This document shows positions 35,457-44,892 of a DNA stretch of 62,504 bases, one piece after another (position 1 is the stretch's first letter; each line of letters starts with the position of its first letter). Below the pieces are notes generated by a model. The model made no database searches, was not told the origin of the DNA, and worked only from the letters and a program-made list of their open reading frames with translations. A program made the position numbers and the translations under genes. This stretch comes from Mesobacterium_A hydrothermale (GTDB lineage Bacteria; Pseudomonadota; Alphaproteobacteria; Rhodobacterales; Rhodobacteraceae), in assembly GCF_035818635.1 (NCBI RefSeq), contig NZ_JAYLLH010000025.1:1-62504 (forward strand), in the 5' to 3' direction.

Positions 35457-36508
35457 TCGTTTCGTCCTTTTTGCGCTATCGCTTCGCTGCCCGGGTGCGG
35501 GTTGGCACCGCGCGCCGAACCACGCACGATCAGTGGCCCGTCGATGACAATCTTGCCGGCGACCGCGTCCGGATCCTCGATCCGCGACAACAGCGCGTTG
35601 ACGGTTTCCTCGACCATCCGGTTGGCGCGCTGACGGACCGAGGTCAGGTCATAGGCGGGCCAGGCAGCAGGGGGTACATCGTCATACCCGACAACCGACA
35701 CATCCCCCGGCACGCTGAGGCCAAGTTCGAACCGGATCACGTCCATCACGGCAAAGGCCATGTGATCGTTGGCCACAAAAACCGCATCGGGACGGTCGGG
35801 GCGGTCGAACATGCCCCGCGCGGCGTTTCGCGCCTGATCCAGGTTGAAATTCCCCACCCCCCGGGCAAAGAGATCCGCGCCCGCCGCGCGCAGACCCGCC
35901 AGAAACCCCGCCTCGCGGTCGCGCTGGGTCGAGGCGCCCTCCCACCCGGCGATATAGGCGATGCGGCTGTGCCCGCCAGCCAACAGGAAATCGGCCACCT
36001 TGCGCCCGCCCGCCACGTTGTCAGAGGTGACAGAGGTCACGCCTTCGCGGTCCTCATAGCGGTTGAACAGGACCACCGGCACCCCGGCCTGTTCACAACG
36101 TTCGGCAATGTCGGACGACATGGCGACCGAGGCGAAGACGATACCATCCACCTGATAGTCAAGGATTTCCTCGACCACCGCGTCGATCCCGACCGCGGTT
36201 TGCGACGCCATGAAAACCAGCACGTGATAGCCCTGCGCCTGCAACGCATTGGACAGCTTTTCCAGCGCTTCGGGGTAAAAGTAGTTTTCCAGGTAAGCGA
36301 CGACCAGGCCGATCATCCGGCTTTTGCCCGACACCATGGCGCGCGCCAGGATATTGGGACGATAACCCAGTTCCGCTGCCGCCTTGCGCACCTTTTCGAC
36401 AGTCTTTTTCGACGCCGATGCACCGGGGGTGAACACGCGGCTGACCGCCGATTGGCTGACGCCGGCGCGGACCGCCACGTCCATCGATGTCACCTTGGTT
36501 TCCGCCAT
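35453..36508 (-). CDS. LacI-family regulator of the SnoaL-rich cluster
   Basis: A 351-residue LacI-type protein. The HTH reads SMDVAVRAGVSQSAVSRVFTPG and the hinge helix region is LARAMVSGKSRM; the ligand domain follows the sugar-binding repressor pattern (FASVAMSSD, FVANDHMAFAVMD, VVGYDDVPPAAW). The start is the ATG at 36508, which shares one base with the SDR stop (TGATG). Being encoded inside the operon, it is the best candidate for binding the pair of matched LacI-type palindromes at 44839-44912, and induction by the imported substrate or a pathway intermediate would be expected. Confidence 0.92.
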   Translation of the reverse strand: MAETKVTSMDVAVRAGVSQSAVSRVFTPGASASKKTVEKVRKAAAELGYRPNILARAMVSGKSRMIGLVVAYLENYFYPEALEKLSNALQAQGYHVLVFMASQTAVGIDAVVEEILDYQVDGIVFASVAMSSDIAERCEQAGVPVVLFNRYEDREGVTSVTSDNVAGGRKVADFLLAGGHSRIAYIAGWEGASTQRDREAGFLAGLRAAGADLFARGVGNFNLDQARNAARGMFDRPDRPDAVFVANDHMAFAVMDVIRFELGLSVPGDVSVVGYDDVPPAAWPAYDLTSVRQRANRMVEETVNALLSRIEDPDAVAGKIVIDGPLIVRGSARGANPHPGSEAIAQKGRNE

Positions 36509-37272
36509 CAATCCGCCGTCCAACCCCCGTCGATCAAAAGCGAGGTGCCGGTGATCAGCGCGCTGGCGTCAGAGGCCAGGAACACCGCCGCGCCCATCAC
36601 GTCCTCGACCTCGCCCACGCGGCCCAGCTTGATCTTGTCCTCGATCCATTTGCGGCGTTCGGGAATGGCCAGGGTCTGCTCCCCCAGCGGCGTGCGGATG
36701 AAGGTCGGACAGATCGTGTTCACACGGATTCCCTTCGGGCCCCATTCGATCGCCATGGATTTCGTGAACCCTTCGACCGCGTGTTTGGTCGCGCAATAGA
36801 CCGCCCGGTCGATCCCGCCGACATGCGCCATCTGGGACGAAATGTTCATCAGCGACCCGGGCTTACCTGCAGCGATCAGTCCGCGTGCCACAGCACGGGT
36901 CAGGAAATAGGCAGCCTTGACGTTCAGATCGGTCACCGCGTCGTAGTCCTGCGGGTCGGTGTCCAGCGCAGGGCCATGCCGCGCCAGCCCGGCAGAGTTG
37001 ATCAGCACGTCAAACGGGCCAGTGTCGGCAACCGCTGCCTCGGTTGCCGACAAATCGGTGATGTCCAAGGCCAGCGGGCTGGCTTGCCAGCCCTTGACCC
37101 GCAGCGCGTCCACCAGCGCCGCCAGCGCATCGGCCCGCCGCGCGACAAGCGTCACCGCGGCGCCCGCCTCGGCCAGCGCGACAGCACAGGCCATCCCGAT
37201 GCCGGACGAGGCCCCGGCGACCAGCGCGCGCTTGCCATCCAGACGAAACCCGGGTGTTTGCGGCAGGATCAT
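36508..37272 (-). CDS. Short-chain dehydrogenase/reductase
   Basis: A 254-residue SDR with the NAD(P)-binding GASSGIG near residue 20, NSAG, the catalytic Ser in MNISSQMA, and Tyr-x-x-x-Lys as YCATK. The Asp/Arg pattern after strand 2 (LVARRAD) would favour NADP. In the HpsNOP system for sulfopropanediol, SDR enzymes pair with a histidinol-dehydrogenase-like partner, and the same pairing appears here. The start shares a base with the stop of the upstream SnoaL gene (TGATG), so translation is coupled. Confidence 0.93.
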   Translation of the reverse strand: MILPQTPGFRLDGKRALVAGASSGIGMACAVALAEAGAAVTLVARRADALAALVDALRVKGWQASPLALDITDLSATEAAVADTGPFDVLINSAGLARHGPALDTDPQDYDAVTDLNVKAAYFLTRAVARGLIAAGKPGSLMNISSQMAHVGGIDRAVYCATKHAVEGFTKSMAIEWGPKGIRVNTICPTFIRTPLGEQTLAIPERRKWIEDKIKLGRVGEVEDVMGAAVFLASDASALITGTSLLIDGGWTAD

Positions 37273-38327
37273 CAGCGCTCTCCGATCGGAAAGGGAATGC
37301 GCCCCGGCACGCGGGCCTTGTTGAATTCCCGCATCCGCGCCAGCACATCGACGCCAAGCTGGCGAAAAGCATCCAGAATGTCCACCACCACCCAGTTCTC
37401 GCGGATCAGGCCACTTTCCAACCGCCAGAAATCCAGCGACCGCATGGTGATTTTCTTGTCCGATGGGGCGATGCCCAGCCAGCCGTCATGGGTGACGGTC
37501 TGGATCATGTCGGGCCAACCGGTGACCGCCGCATAGTCGCCGTCTCCAAAGAAGTGATAGGTGATGTCGTCGACGTATTTTCCGCGATCCGGCATCCCGT
37601 TCAGAAACGGAATCTGGTGCCAGTTCCGGAACCCCGCGATACCACGCCCGGTGCCGATGCCCGCAGGACCGTACCAGTTCATACGCGGGTGCCAGAACTG
37701 CTCCATCTCCATCACCTCGGGTCCACCCTGAGACGGGTGACGTTTCATGTGCTCCAGCATGTCGATGATGTGTTTCTGCGCGGCGCCCGCGCGCGTTGCA
37801 TCCCAGGGCCCGGCGACCAGCCCGTCCTGGGTCATCGGCCCGGGAACACAGAACTCGCGTCCCAGCGACGGCGCCATGGGCCAAGCCCCGGCTTGCATCA
37901 TCACCTCCGGGATGTCCCAAAGCGCCTGGATCTCGATCACCTGACCGTCGACGACGCGATAAAATTCGTGAAAGCGCATGTGGGTCAGGTGCCCGGTGGG
38001 CGGAATATCCAGCCACGGCCCGACAAAGGTGCCAAAGTAGTGGCCGCCGCAGCCGACCCAGTCGGCGCCATGTTCGTCCGGCCCGGCCATCACGATCCAG
38101 TCGCGGCGTTCCAGATCGGGCATGGCATCCAGCAAGGGCGCATAACAGGTGTCATAATACGCATCTGGCCCAATGCTGTCGCCCAGCGGGTGGGCCATGT
38201 GCAAAACCGCCTCAGGCGCGATCAGTTCCCGCAGGGCAGACCGCACGCCCGGTCCGTCGAAATCCGCCATCGCGGCGCGCAGCGGCGCAAGGGTGGCCTT
38301 GTTTCGGGTGTGCGTGTCCGTGGTCAC
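37272..38327 (-). CDS. SnoaL-like (NTF2-fold) two-domain protein
   Basis: A 351-residue protein with two SnoaL-like domains: the first ends near VVDGQVIEIQALWDIPEVMMQAG and the second near LESGLIRENWVVVDILDAFRQLGVDV. The second domain has the WYGPAGIGTG segment that recurs as WWGPAGIGAT in the divergent 44925 protein, so the two are paralogues. The preferred start is the GTG at 38327, eight bases after AAGGA; a TTG at 38369 would add 14 residues without a site. It lies 51 bases after the HisD-like gene and is coupled to the SDR gene. Reaction unknown. Confidence 0.82.
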   Translation of the reverse strand: MTTDTHTRNKATLAPLRAAMADFDGPGVRSALRELIAPEAVLHMAHPLGDSIGPDAYYDTCYAPLLDAMPDLERRDWIVMAGPDEHGADWVGCGGHYFGTFVGPWLDIPPTGHLTHMRFHEFYRVVDGQVIEIQALWDIPEVMMQAGAWPMAPSLGREFCVPGPMTQDGLVAGPWDATRAGAAQKHIIDMLEHMKRHPSQGGPEVMEMEQFWHPRMNWYGPAGIGTGRGIAGFRNWHQIPFLNGMPDRGKYVDDITYHFFGDGDYAAVTGWPDMIQTVTHDGWLGIAPSDKKITMRSLDFWRLESGLIRENWVVVDILDAFRQLGVDVLARMREFNKARVPGRIPFPIGER

Positions 38328-38378
38328 GTCTGCTGTCCTTTCCGTGGGAAGCGGCTTCCCGCCAAGCAACCGATCCTG

Positions 38379-39689
38379 TTATTCTGCGGCCGTGCCATAG
38401 GCGATGTTCTTGCCGCCATAGCGGCGCACGCGGATATTGCATTGTTCGGCATGACCCACGAAGCCTTCCAGCATGCACAGCCGCGACCCGTATTCGCCCA
38501 CCAGCACGGCAGCCGCATCGGTTGTGATCTTTTGATAGGAATGAGTTTTCAGGAACTTGCCGACCCACAGTCCGCCGGTATAGCGCCCGGCCCTTTTGGT
38601 GGGCAAGGTGTGGTTGGTGCCGATCACCTTGTCGCCATTGGCGACATTGGTCCGCGGACCCAGAAACAGCGCGCCATAGCTGTGCATGTTGTCCAGATAC
38701 CAATCATCGCGATCGGTCATTACCTGAACATGCTCATAGGCCATGTCATTGGCCACTTGCAGCATTTCGTCGTGCGTGTCGCACAGAACCACATCCCCAT
38801 AGTCGCGCCAACTGACAGAGGCGGTTTCGGCGGTGGGCAGGATTGCCAGCAGGCGGTCGATCTCGGCCATTGTCGCGTCTGCCAGCTTGCGGGAATTGGT
38901 GATCAGGCAAGCGGGCGAGTTATACCCGTGTTCGGCCTGCCCCAGAAGGTCCGTCGCGCACAGCTCGGCATCGACCGTCTCGTCGGCGATGACCATGGTT
39001 TCTGTCGGCCCGGCAAACAGGTCGATACCGACGCGTCCGTAAAGCTGGCGCTTGGCCTCGGCGACGAAGGCGTTGCCGGGTCCGACCAGCATATGCACCG
39101 GGTCGATGGTTTCGGTTCCAAGCGCCATCGCCCCCACTGCCTGAATACCGCCAAGGCACAGGATTTCATGCGCCCCGCCCAGATACATGGCCGCCACGAT
39201 GGCCGGGTGCGGCGCCCCCTTGACCGGCGGCGCACTGGCGACGATGCGCGGCACCCCCGCGACAGAGGCCGTGAGCACCGACATATGCGCACTGGCCACC
39301 ATAGGGAATTTTCCGCCGGGCACATAGCAGCCCACCGACTGCACCGGGATATTGCGATGGCCCAAGATCACGCCGGGCAGGGTTTCGACCTCGATATCGG
39401 TCATGCTGGCGCGCTGCGCCTCTGCAAAGGTGCGGATCTGCTGTTGGGCGAACTTGATGTCCTCCATGTCGCGGGTGCTGACCTTTTGCATCGCCGCTTC
39501 GATTTCAGAGGCGGTCAGGCGGAACGCCTCGGGGGTGTATCCGTCGAACTTGGCCGACAGGTCGCGGACCGCAGCATCGCCGCGCGATCCGATATCGGCC
39601 AGCGTCGCCTCGACCACGGACCGGACCTTGGCGTCCTCCTCGGCCTTTTCGCTGTCAGATTTGGAACGCTTCAGAAACTCGATCGCCAT
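38379..39689 (-). CDS. Histidinol dehydrogenase-like NAD-dependent alcohol dehydrogenase (HpsN-like)
   Basis: A 436-residue member of the HisD superfamily. The metal ligands are conserved: Gln251 and His254 (GQAEH), Asp353 (NGD) and His413 (GHAEQ); the base pair Glu319-His320 and the NHTLPT segment are also present. Non-biosynthetic homologues such as HpsN oxidise the primary alcohol of 2,3-dihydroxypropane-1-sulfonate to an acid in two steps. No other histidine genes are nearby, and the setting beside an ABC transporter and an SDR supports a catabolic four-electron alcohol dehydrogenase. The start is four bases after the SnoaL gene stop. Confidence 0.9.
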   Translation of the reverse strand: MAIEFLKRSKSDSEKAEEDAKVRSVVEATLADIGSRGDAAVRDLSAKFDGYTPEAFRLTASEIEAAMQKVSTRDMEDIKFAQQQIRTFAEAQRASMTDIEVETLPGVILGHRNIPVQSVGCYVPGGKFPMVASAHMSVLTASVAGVPRIVASAPPVKGAPHPAIVAAMYLGGAHEILCLGGIQAVGAMALGTETIDPVHMLVGPGNAFVAEAKRQLYGRVGIDLFAGPTETMVIADETVDAELCATDLLGQAEHGYNSPACLITNSRKLADATMAEIDRLLAILPTAETASVSWRDYGDVVLCDTHDEMLQVANDMAYEHVQVMTDRDDWYLDNMHSYGALFLGPRTNVANGDKVIGTNHTLPTKRAGRYTGGLWVGKFLKTHSYQKITTDAAAVLVGEYGSRLCMLEGFVGHAEQCNIRVRRYGGKNIAYGTAAE

Positions 39690-39693
39690 TGCC

Positions 39694-40230
39694 TTACTTC
39701 TCCTCCTCGGGCCGGGGGGGCACACGGTCCCCCCGGTCAAATGCTTCCCATCCTTCGCCGTTGAACACGTCAACGCCGAGTTGGGCCAGAACGTGCGGAA
39801 AGTCGACCATCACCCAGTTGTCGGTGATCTTGCCATCCTCGACCTTCCAGAAATCCATATACCGGATCGTGACACGCTTGCCGGTCGGGGCCAGGCCCAT
39901 GAACGTGCCGGAATGCGTCGCCTCTTGCCGGCCAAAGGCGGCGGCCCATTCGCCCATGAACAGCCGTGCCTCGTCAATGCAGACCTTGTCGGAAAACGCG
40001 GCCTGAAAAGGGCGCTGCCAGTTGTCCTGAAATTCCTTCAGTCCGGTCTTGGTGCCGCAGCCCTGGTTGCCCATCCAGCGGAACCCATCGGCAAAGAACT
40101 GGCCGATATCGTCGATGCGGTGATCGTTCAGCCCGTCAACCATGCCTTCGATCACGGCGCGGGTGTCGTCGGTCTTGCCCAGGTCCGTGTCGCGTGACAG
40201 GACAGACTGTTCCGGTCTTGCCCCTTTCAT
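39694..40230 (-). CDS. SnoaL-like (NTF2-fold) single-domain protein
   Basis: A 178-residue single-domain SnoaL-like protein. The family pattern is clear in GTFMGLAPTGKRVTIRYMDFWKVEDGKITDNWVMVDF, in which the P-T-G-K turn and the terminal D-x-W strand stand out. It resembles the C-terminal halves of the two larger SnoaL proteins (VDVLA/VDIL-type ends), consistent with descent from a shared domain. Its ATG overlaps the permease stop (ATGA), and the HisD-like gene follows after four bases. It may act directly before or after the dehydrogenase. Confidence 0.85.
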   Translation of the reverse strand: MKGARPEQSVLSRDTDLGKTDDTRAVIEGMVDGLNDHRIDDIGQFFADGFRWMGNQGCGTKTGLKEFQDNWQRPFQAAFSDKVCIDEARLFMGEWAAAFGRQEATHSGTFMGLAPTGKRVTIRYMDFWKVEDGKITDNWVMVDFPHVLAQLGVDVFNGEGWEAFDRGDRVPPRPEEEK

Positions 40231-41381
40231 CCTTTGACCGCTCCCGCTGTCAGGCCGCTGACGATCTGCTTTTGGAACACCATGACCAGCAGAAAGAGCG
40301 GCGCGGTGATCGACACGGCGGCGGCCACGGCTACGACCTGATCGGTGGTGGTGGTTTCGCGGTTGAACATGCCGGCGATGGCGGGAACCATGGTCTGGTT
40401 CGAGGCATCCAGCAGCAACGAGGTCACGAGGAAATCGTTATAGGCCAGAAGGAAACTGAACAGCCCCGTGGTGATGACCCCCGGCCACATCACCGGCATG
40501 ATGACCCGGCGAAAGGCCTGGAAATGGGAACAGCCGTCGACTCGGGCGGCTTCGTCCAGTTCACTGGGGATATTCTGGAAAAAGCTGCGCAGCATCCAGA
40601 TGGTGAACGGCTGGTTGATCGCCACAAGAACAGCGATCACCGCCCAGGGTTTGCCATACAGGGTCGGCGCGTTGTCGCCCAGGATCGGGGCAAGCCATTC
40701 GTTCGACGAGATAAAGACCGGCAAATAGCCCGCCACCAAAACCGAATGCGGCAAGGCGCGAAAGATCAACGCGATGATCAGGATCCAGAAGGCCAGCGCC
40801 GAACCTGACCGCGCCAGGCCATAGCCCGCCAGCGTTCCGACACTGAGCGAGATTGTGACAACGCCCACCGTCACGATCAACGAGTTCTGGAAATTCTGGG
40901 CAAACCCCCTGTCGATCCAGACGGTGCGATAATGTTCTGTCGTGGCACCGATGATGTCGCGGCCCAGCGGACCCAACACCGGGTTCAGCGCGTCGCCCAC
41001 AACCGGCAGCACGCCAAAGAACGCCACGACAAAGCCAATCCCCAGCACCAGAGCGCCGATCACCCAGCCTAGCGGAACCCAGCCACGCGGGCTGTGTGTC
41101 TTGACCAGACCGGGCAAGATGCGCGTGGCGATGCGCGCCGTGATCCACACAATCGCGATGGCCAGCACGATGTCGAGCACTGACCAGCCCTGACCAGTCG
41201 CTCGTGTTTCGGGGCCAAAGATCACGTTTAGCGGATTGCTGTCGAAGGCATCGATCGGTGCCTTGAAGCTCATCACCGTGATCCACACGATCGGGAATGC
41301 GGCGATCAGGCACCACAGCGCCAGGAACCCGCCCGAAGCGATCCGCAAGGACAGCGGTTGACGAAAGGCTTTGGCGGACAT
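40227..41381 (-). CDS. ABC transporter permease, carbohydrate type (MalG/UgpE-like)
   Basis: A 384-residue inner-membrane permease, longer than the usual 280 because of an extra hydrophobic region between the first helix and the core (about 65-135). The EAA loop that contacts the ATPase is ELDEAARVDGCSHFQAFRRVIMP. It belongs to the second permease class of carbohydrate importers. The start shares a base with the stop of the first permease (TGATG). Forms the transporter with the genes at 41381, 42474 and 43765. Confidence 0.95.
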   Translation of the reverse strand: MSAKAFRQPLSLRIASGGFLALWCLIAAFPIVWITVMSFKAPIDAFDSNPLNVIFGPETRATGQGWSVLDIVLAIAIVWITARIATRILPGLVKTHSPRGWVPLGWVIGALVLGIGFVVAFFGVLPVVGDALNPVLGPLGRDIIGATTEHYRTVWIDRGFAQNFQNSLIVTVGVVTISLSVGTLAGYGLARSGSALAFWILIIALIFRALPHSVLVAGYLPVFISSNEWLAPILGDNAPTLYGKPWAVIAVLVAINQPFTIWMLRSFFQNIPSELDEAARVDGCSHFQAFRRVIMPVMWPGVITTGLFSFLLAYNDFLVTSLLLDASNQTMVPAIAGMFNRETTTTDQVVAVAAAVSITAPLFLLVMVFQKQIVSGLTAGAVKG

Positions 41382-42403
41382 CAGCGCACCCCCTTGTGAT
41401 CGCGCCAGGTGCGGCGCAACAGCGGCACCAGCAGGATGGCGATGCCGATCATGGTCAGCATGGCCGAGGCAGACGCGCGAGAAATCGACCGCGTCCCGGC
41501 CTCGTTCGGTGTCAGGAAATCATAGGTCAGCCATTGCAGGGAAATGACGTGTCCCTGGCTGCGGAAGCCAACGATCTCTTCGAACACGCGATAGGTGTCC
41601 ATCAGGTGGATCATTGCGACGAAGACGATCAGCGGCATCAGGTGCGGGACAATGATATAGCGCAACCGGTCGAAGCGCGACGCCCCGTCGATCAGCGCGC
41701 TTTCCAGACTGTCGCGGTTTACCGTTTGCAGACCTGCATAGAAGATGATCCCGGCAAACGGCGCGACGTGCCAGACCCGGTAGAACATCATGATGAGTTC
41801 AATGGTCCAGGCCTGCGCGAACATGGCGATGTCGCGGCCCGTCCACCATTCCAGCCCCGCCGTCAGGATGCCATCACCGCGAAACAACCAGTTGATCGAC
41901 AGCGCACCGATCACCGGCGTGATGATGAACGGCAAAAGCGAGATGAAGATCACCGGCCCCCGGATTGCCTTGGCCGCGTTTTCGATCACCAGTGCAATCG
42001 CCAACCCGGTGCCAATAACCAGCGGCAGCGTGACCAATGTGAACATCAGCGTGAACCGCAGCGCTTTCCAGAAGTCGATGACGTTCAGCGCCTTCCACGA
42101 CCCGGATTTGATCGCGGCCCAGGCACGGTCGGGTTCGATCACGTTGCGATAGCTTTGCAAGCCCACCCAACGGGTTGTGGTGCGGATCTCGCCGTTTTCG
42201 TCCAGCACGGGCTGGGTCTTGATTTCTGTCACGCATGTCTGTGTCAGAAAGCCCGGAGTGCAGGTTTCGACCTCGACCTGTTCATAGACCGGCTGGGTGA
42301 CGTGAAAGCTTTGCCAGAACACGCTGACCAGCGGTGCCGCAATAAACAGCAGCATCATTAAGACAGAGGGCGCGACGAAGGCGGCAAAGGTGCGGAACTT
42401 CAT
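41381..42403 (-). CDS. ABC transporter permease, carbohydrate type (MalF/UgpA-like)
   Basis: A 340-residue permease with six or seven hydrophobic segments and the EAA-type loop SALIDGASRFDRLRYIIVPHLMP. A periplasmic loop of about 60 residues follows the first helix and contains two cysteines (ETCTPG, TQTCVT). It is the MalF/UgpA-like partner of the next permease. 70 bases separate it from the binding-protein gene upstream, where a partial transcription stop could set expression ratios, although no clear terminator is seen. Confidence 0.95.
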   Translation of the reverse strand: MKFRTFAAFVAPSVLMMLLFIAAPLVSVFWQSFHVTQPVYEQVEVETCTPGFLTQTCVTEIKTQPVLDENGEIRTTTRWVGLQSYRNVIEPDRAWAAIKSGSWKALNVIDFWKALRFTLMFTLVTLPLVIGTGLAIALVIENAAKAIRGPVIFISLLPFIITPVIGALSINWLFRGDGILTAGLEWWTGRDIAMFAQAWTIELIMMFYRVWHVAPFAGIIFYAGLQTVNRDSLESALIDGASRFDRLRYIIVPHLMPLIVFVAMIHLMDTYRVFEEIVGFRSQGHVISLQWLTYDFLTPNEAGTRSISRASASAMLTMIGIAILLVPLLRRTWRDHKGVR

Positions 42404-42473
42404 GTCTCACTCTCCCGGGGCAGGTGTTGACAGGTGACCGGAGACAGCCCGTGGGCCGCCTCCGGCGGAGCGC

Positions 42474-43682
42474 TTACTTTACAAGGCCGGCTTCCTTGGC
42501 CGCGGTCAGATAGGCGGCTTCGATATCGGCCAGCGTGGTTGCGGCATCCTTGGCACCGGTCAGATAGTCGGCAATGCCATCGCCCAGCGCGGTGTGCATG
42601 ATGCCCATGGCGCCGGACGCCGGATAGGGCCTGGCCCCGGCCAATGCGGTCGCGGCGGCACCGGCGGCCAGCGCCCCGGGCTGATACCCTTCGATCAACC
42701 AGACGGCGGAATCGTTGTTGGCCTGCACCATCTCGGTGTCGATGCCTTCCATCGCGACGCGGAAGGCGGCCTCGGCCTCTTCGTCGGTGATGTTCGACGC
42801 GATCACGATACCGTCCCACCAGATGGAACTGGCAGGCGCGACCGACCCCATCGGGGCGGCGGCCATCTTGACCTTGCCCACAACCTGGCTTTCGGCGGCG
42901 TCGTCCATGGCGCCCGCGCGGCTGGCCCAAAGGTTCGCCATGGCAATCTTGCCCTGCTGGAACTGCTGCTGAACATAGGTCGAATCCGACACCAGATATT
43001 CCGGGTCCATGAATTCGGTCAGCGCCTTCATGGTTTCCAGCGTCGCCATGCCCTGGGCATTGTTGATGTTGGGCATGTTGCCATCGGTGAAGAAGGTGCC
43101 GCCCTCACCCAGGAACGTGTTCACGAATTCCTCGCCCAGGTTCCAGCCGGTCATGAAGGTGCCACCAATGGGGTAGTCGACCACACCGGCTGCTTTGATC
43201 TTGGTGGCGGCGTCGATCATCTCGGCATAGGTGGTGGGAACGGCAATCCCGAGATCGTTCAGGATGTCCTCGCGGTACATCAGGTGCTGGTTGTTCACCA
43301 TCATCGCCACGGCCATCACCTTGCCGTCGATCTTGATCAGTTGGTTCGGGCGCAACTGCTGACCATACTTGGCAATCAGGTCATCCAGCGGGCGGATCGT
43401 TCCGGCCTCCAGCAGCGGGATCAGGGTCGAATTGGCGACCCCGCCGATCTGGTAAAGCGCCGGGTTGGCGGCAAAGGCCTCGGGTTGCTTCAGACGGAAA
43501 TCCTGATCCAGGTTGGCTTCGACGTTGCCACATTCCGCCATTGCGGTGGTGACGGCCTTCCACGCCTCGAAACCGGCGGTCAGAGATTTCACCGGCACGG
43601 TATTTTCAAACGCACAGCCCGCCCAGGCGCTGGTGGCGGCAAGCGAGATGGCACTGGCCATCAGGATCTTCTTCAACAACAT
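42474..43682 (-). CDS. ABC transporter substrate-binding protein, sugar type
   Basis: A 402-residue family 1 (MalE-like) binding protein with a Sec signal peptide cleaved after SAWA (about residue 22); the mature N-terminal cysteine-containing segment GCAFEN begins just after. Visible features include the LIPLLEAGTIRPLDDLIAKYG block and the DGIVIASN strand typical of extracellular sugar-binding proteins. The start at 43682 is set by the signal sequence. A polyol, sugar or similarly polar ligand is expected from the family. It lies 82 bases after the ATPase gene. Confidence 0.93.
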   Translation of the reverse strand: MLLKKILMASAISLAATSAWAGCAFENTVPVKSLTAGFEAWKAVTTAMAECGNVEANLDQDFRLKQPEAFAANPALYQIGGVANSTLIPLLEAGTIRPLDDLIAKYGQQLRPNQLIKIDGKVMAVAMMVNNQHLMYREDILNDLGIAVPTTYAEMIDAATKIKAAGVVDYPIGGTFMTGWNLGEEFVNTFLGEGGTFFTDGNMPNINNAQGMATLETMKALTEFMDPEYLVSDSTYVQQQFQQGKIAMANLWASRAGAMDDAAESQVVGKVKMAAAPMGSVAPASSIWWDGIVIASNITDEEAEAAFRVAMEGIDTEMVQANNDSAVWLIEGYQPGALAAGAAATALAGARPYPASGAMGIMHTALGDGIADYLTGAKDAATTLADIEAAYLTAAKEAGLVK

Positions 43683-43764
43683 TCTTTTCTCCCGGTTGGT
43701 AGGGGCTGTCCTGCAGTCACAGCCCAAGGTTGGCGAGGGCTGAGCCCTCGGAAGGGGGCAGAGT

Positions 43765-44811
43765 TCAGTCCCCGATACGCGCCCCTGTTGCGGCATCGAA
43801 CAGGTGGCAATGGTCCGTCGGAATCCGGATCGAAACGGTTTCGCCGATCTGTGCCCGAAACGATTTGTCCGCCTTCACGCTGACCAGCGCGCCGCGAATG
43901 CGGACGGTCACCATGGTGGCGTCGCCCAGCAACTCAAGCGTATAGATCGGCGCGGTGATCTGACCGCCCTCGGCGACCTGCGCGTCTTCGGCGCGAAAAC
44001 CCAGCGTCACGGCCCCATCCGCGGCGGCCAGCCCGTCGATCCGGGTGTGCGGTGCGGAAAAGCTGCCACCCGTCATTTCGCCGTCGATCAGGTTCATCGC
44101 CGGGCTTCCGATAAAGCTGGCGACAAAGGTATTGGCGGGACGGTCGTAAATCTCGGTCGGACTGCCGACCTGCTGGACCACGCCCTTTTGCATCACCACC
44201 ACACGGTCGGCGAGGGTCATCGCCTCGATCTGATCATGGGTGACGTAGATGGTTGTCACGGCCAGTTCATGGCTGAGGTTCTTGATCTGCGCGCGGGTGC
44301 TGACCCGCAGCTTGGCATCCAGATTGGACAGCGGTTCATCCATCAGGAAAACGTTCGGTTCGCGCACGATGGCGCGGGCCAGCGCAACGCGTTGCCGTTG
44401 GCCGCCCGACAGTTCGGCGGGCTTGCGGTCCAGGAATTCGTCCAGTTCCACCATCGCGCTTGCGCGGCGCACCTTGTCGTCATGGGTGGTGGGGTCAACC
44501 CCTCGCACCTTAAGCGGAAAGCGGATGTTTTCGTAGACGTTCATGTTCGGGTACAGCGCGTAGCTCTGGAACACCATCGCCACGTCGCGGTCCTTGGGTT
44601 CCAGGTCATTGACCACCTTGCCACCAATGGTGATCTGGCCCTCTGTCGGGTCTTCCAGCCCGGCGATCATGCGCATCGTCGTGGTCTTGCCGCACCCCGA
44701 GGGGCCCAGCAGCACCAGAAATTCGCGATCGGCGATCGTCAGGTCGAAATTGTCGACCCCCACGAACGTTCCCCAACGCTTGGACACGTTGCGCAGCTGG
44801 ATTTCGGCCAT
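43765..44811 (-). CDS. ABC transporter ATPase, MalK/UgpC type
   Basis: A 348-residue ATPase with Walker A GPSGCGKTT, signature LSGGQRQRVALARA, Walker B VFLMDEPLSNLD and the switch His in YVTHDQIEAM; the C-terminal regulatory OB domain (TOBE) from about residue 235 identifies the MalK/UgpC class of carbohydrate importers. It is the first gene of the 15-gene minus-strand cluster. The ATG at 44811 is 28 bases from the nearer LacI-type operator, so transcription of the whole cluster can be controlled from there. Confidence 0.95.
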   Translation of the reverse strand: MAEIQLRNVSKRWGTFVGVDNFDLTIADREFLVLLGPSGCGKTTTMRMIAGLEDPTEGQITIGGKVVNDLEPKDRDVAMVFQSYALYPNMNVYENIRFPLKVRGVDPTTHDDKVRRASAMVELDEFLDRKPAELSGGQRQRVALARAIVREPNVFLMDEPLSNLDAKLRVSTRAQIKNLSHELAVTTIYVTHDQIEAMTLADRVVVMQKGVVQQVGSPTEIYDRPANTFVASFIGSPAMNLIDGEMTGGSFSAPHTRIDGLAAADGAVTLGFRAEDAQVAEGGQITAPIYTLELLGDATMVTVRIRGALVSVKADKSFRAQIGETVSIRIPTDHCHLFDAATGARIGD

Positions 44812-44838
44812 CCGGTCGCCCCCTGATCGTGATCCGCA

Positions 44839-44858
44839 TTCTGCATGCGCTTGCAAAA
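44839..44858. promoter_or_regulatory. LacI-type operator O2 (cluster side)
   Basis: The 14-base core TGCATGCGCTTGCA is followed by AAA and is identical to that of the operator at 44893. Eight of ten half-site positions over 44839-44858 are symmetric, centred on CG as in LacI-family sites. TTGCAA at 44851-44856 could also be a -35 for the divergent SnoaL gene (CATCAT follows after 17 bases), so binding here would block that promoter. Confidence 0.65.
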
Positions 44859-44892
44859 GGGTAGACACGGCCACATCATTTCGGCAAGGATT

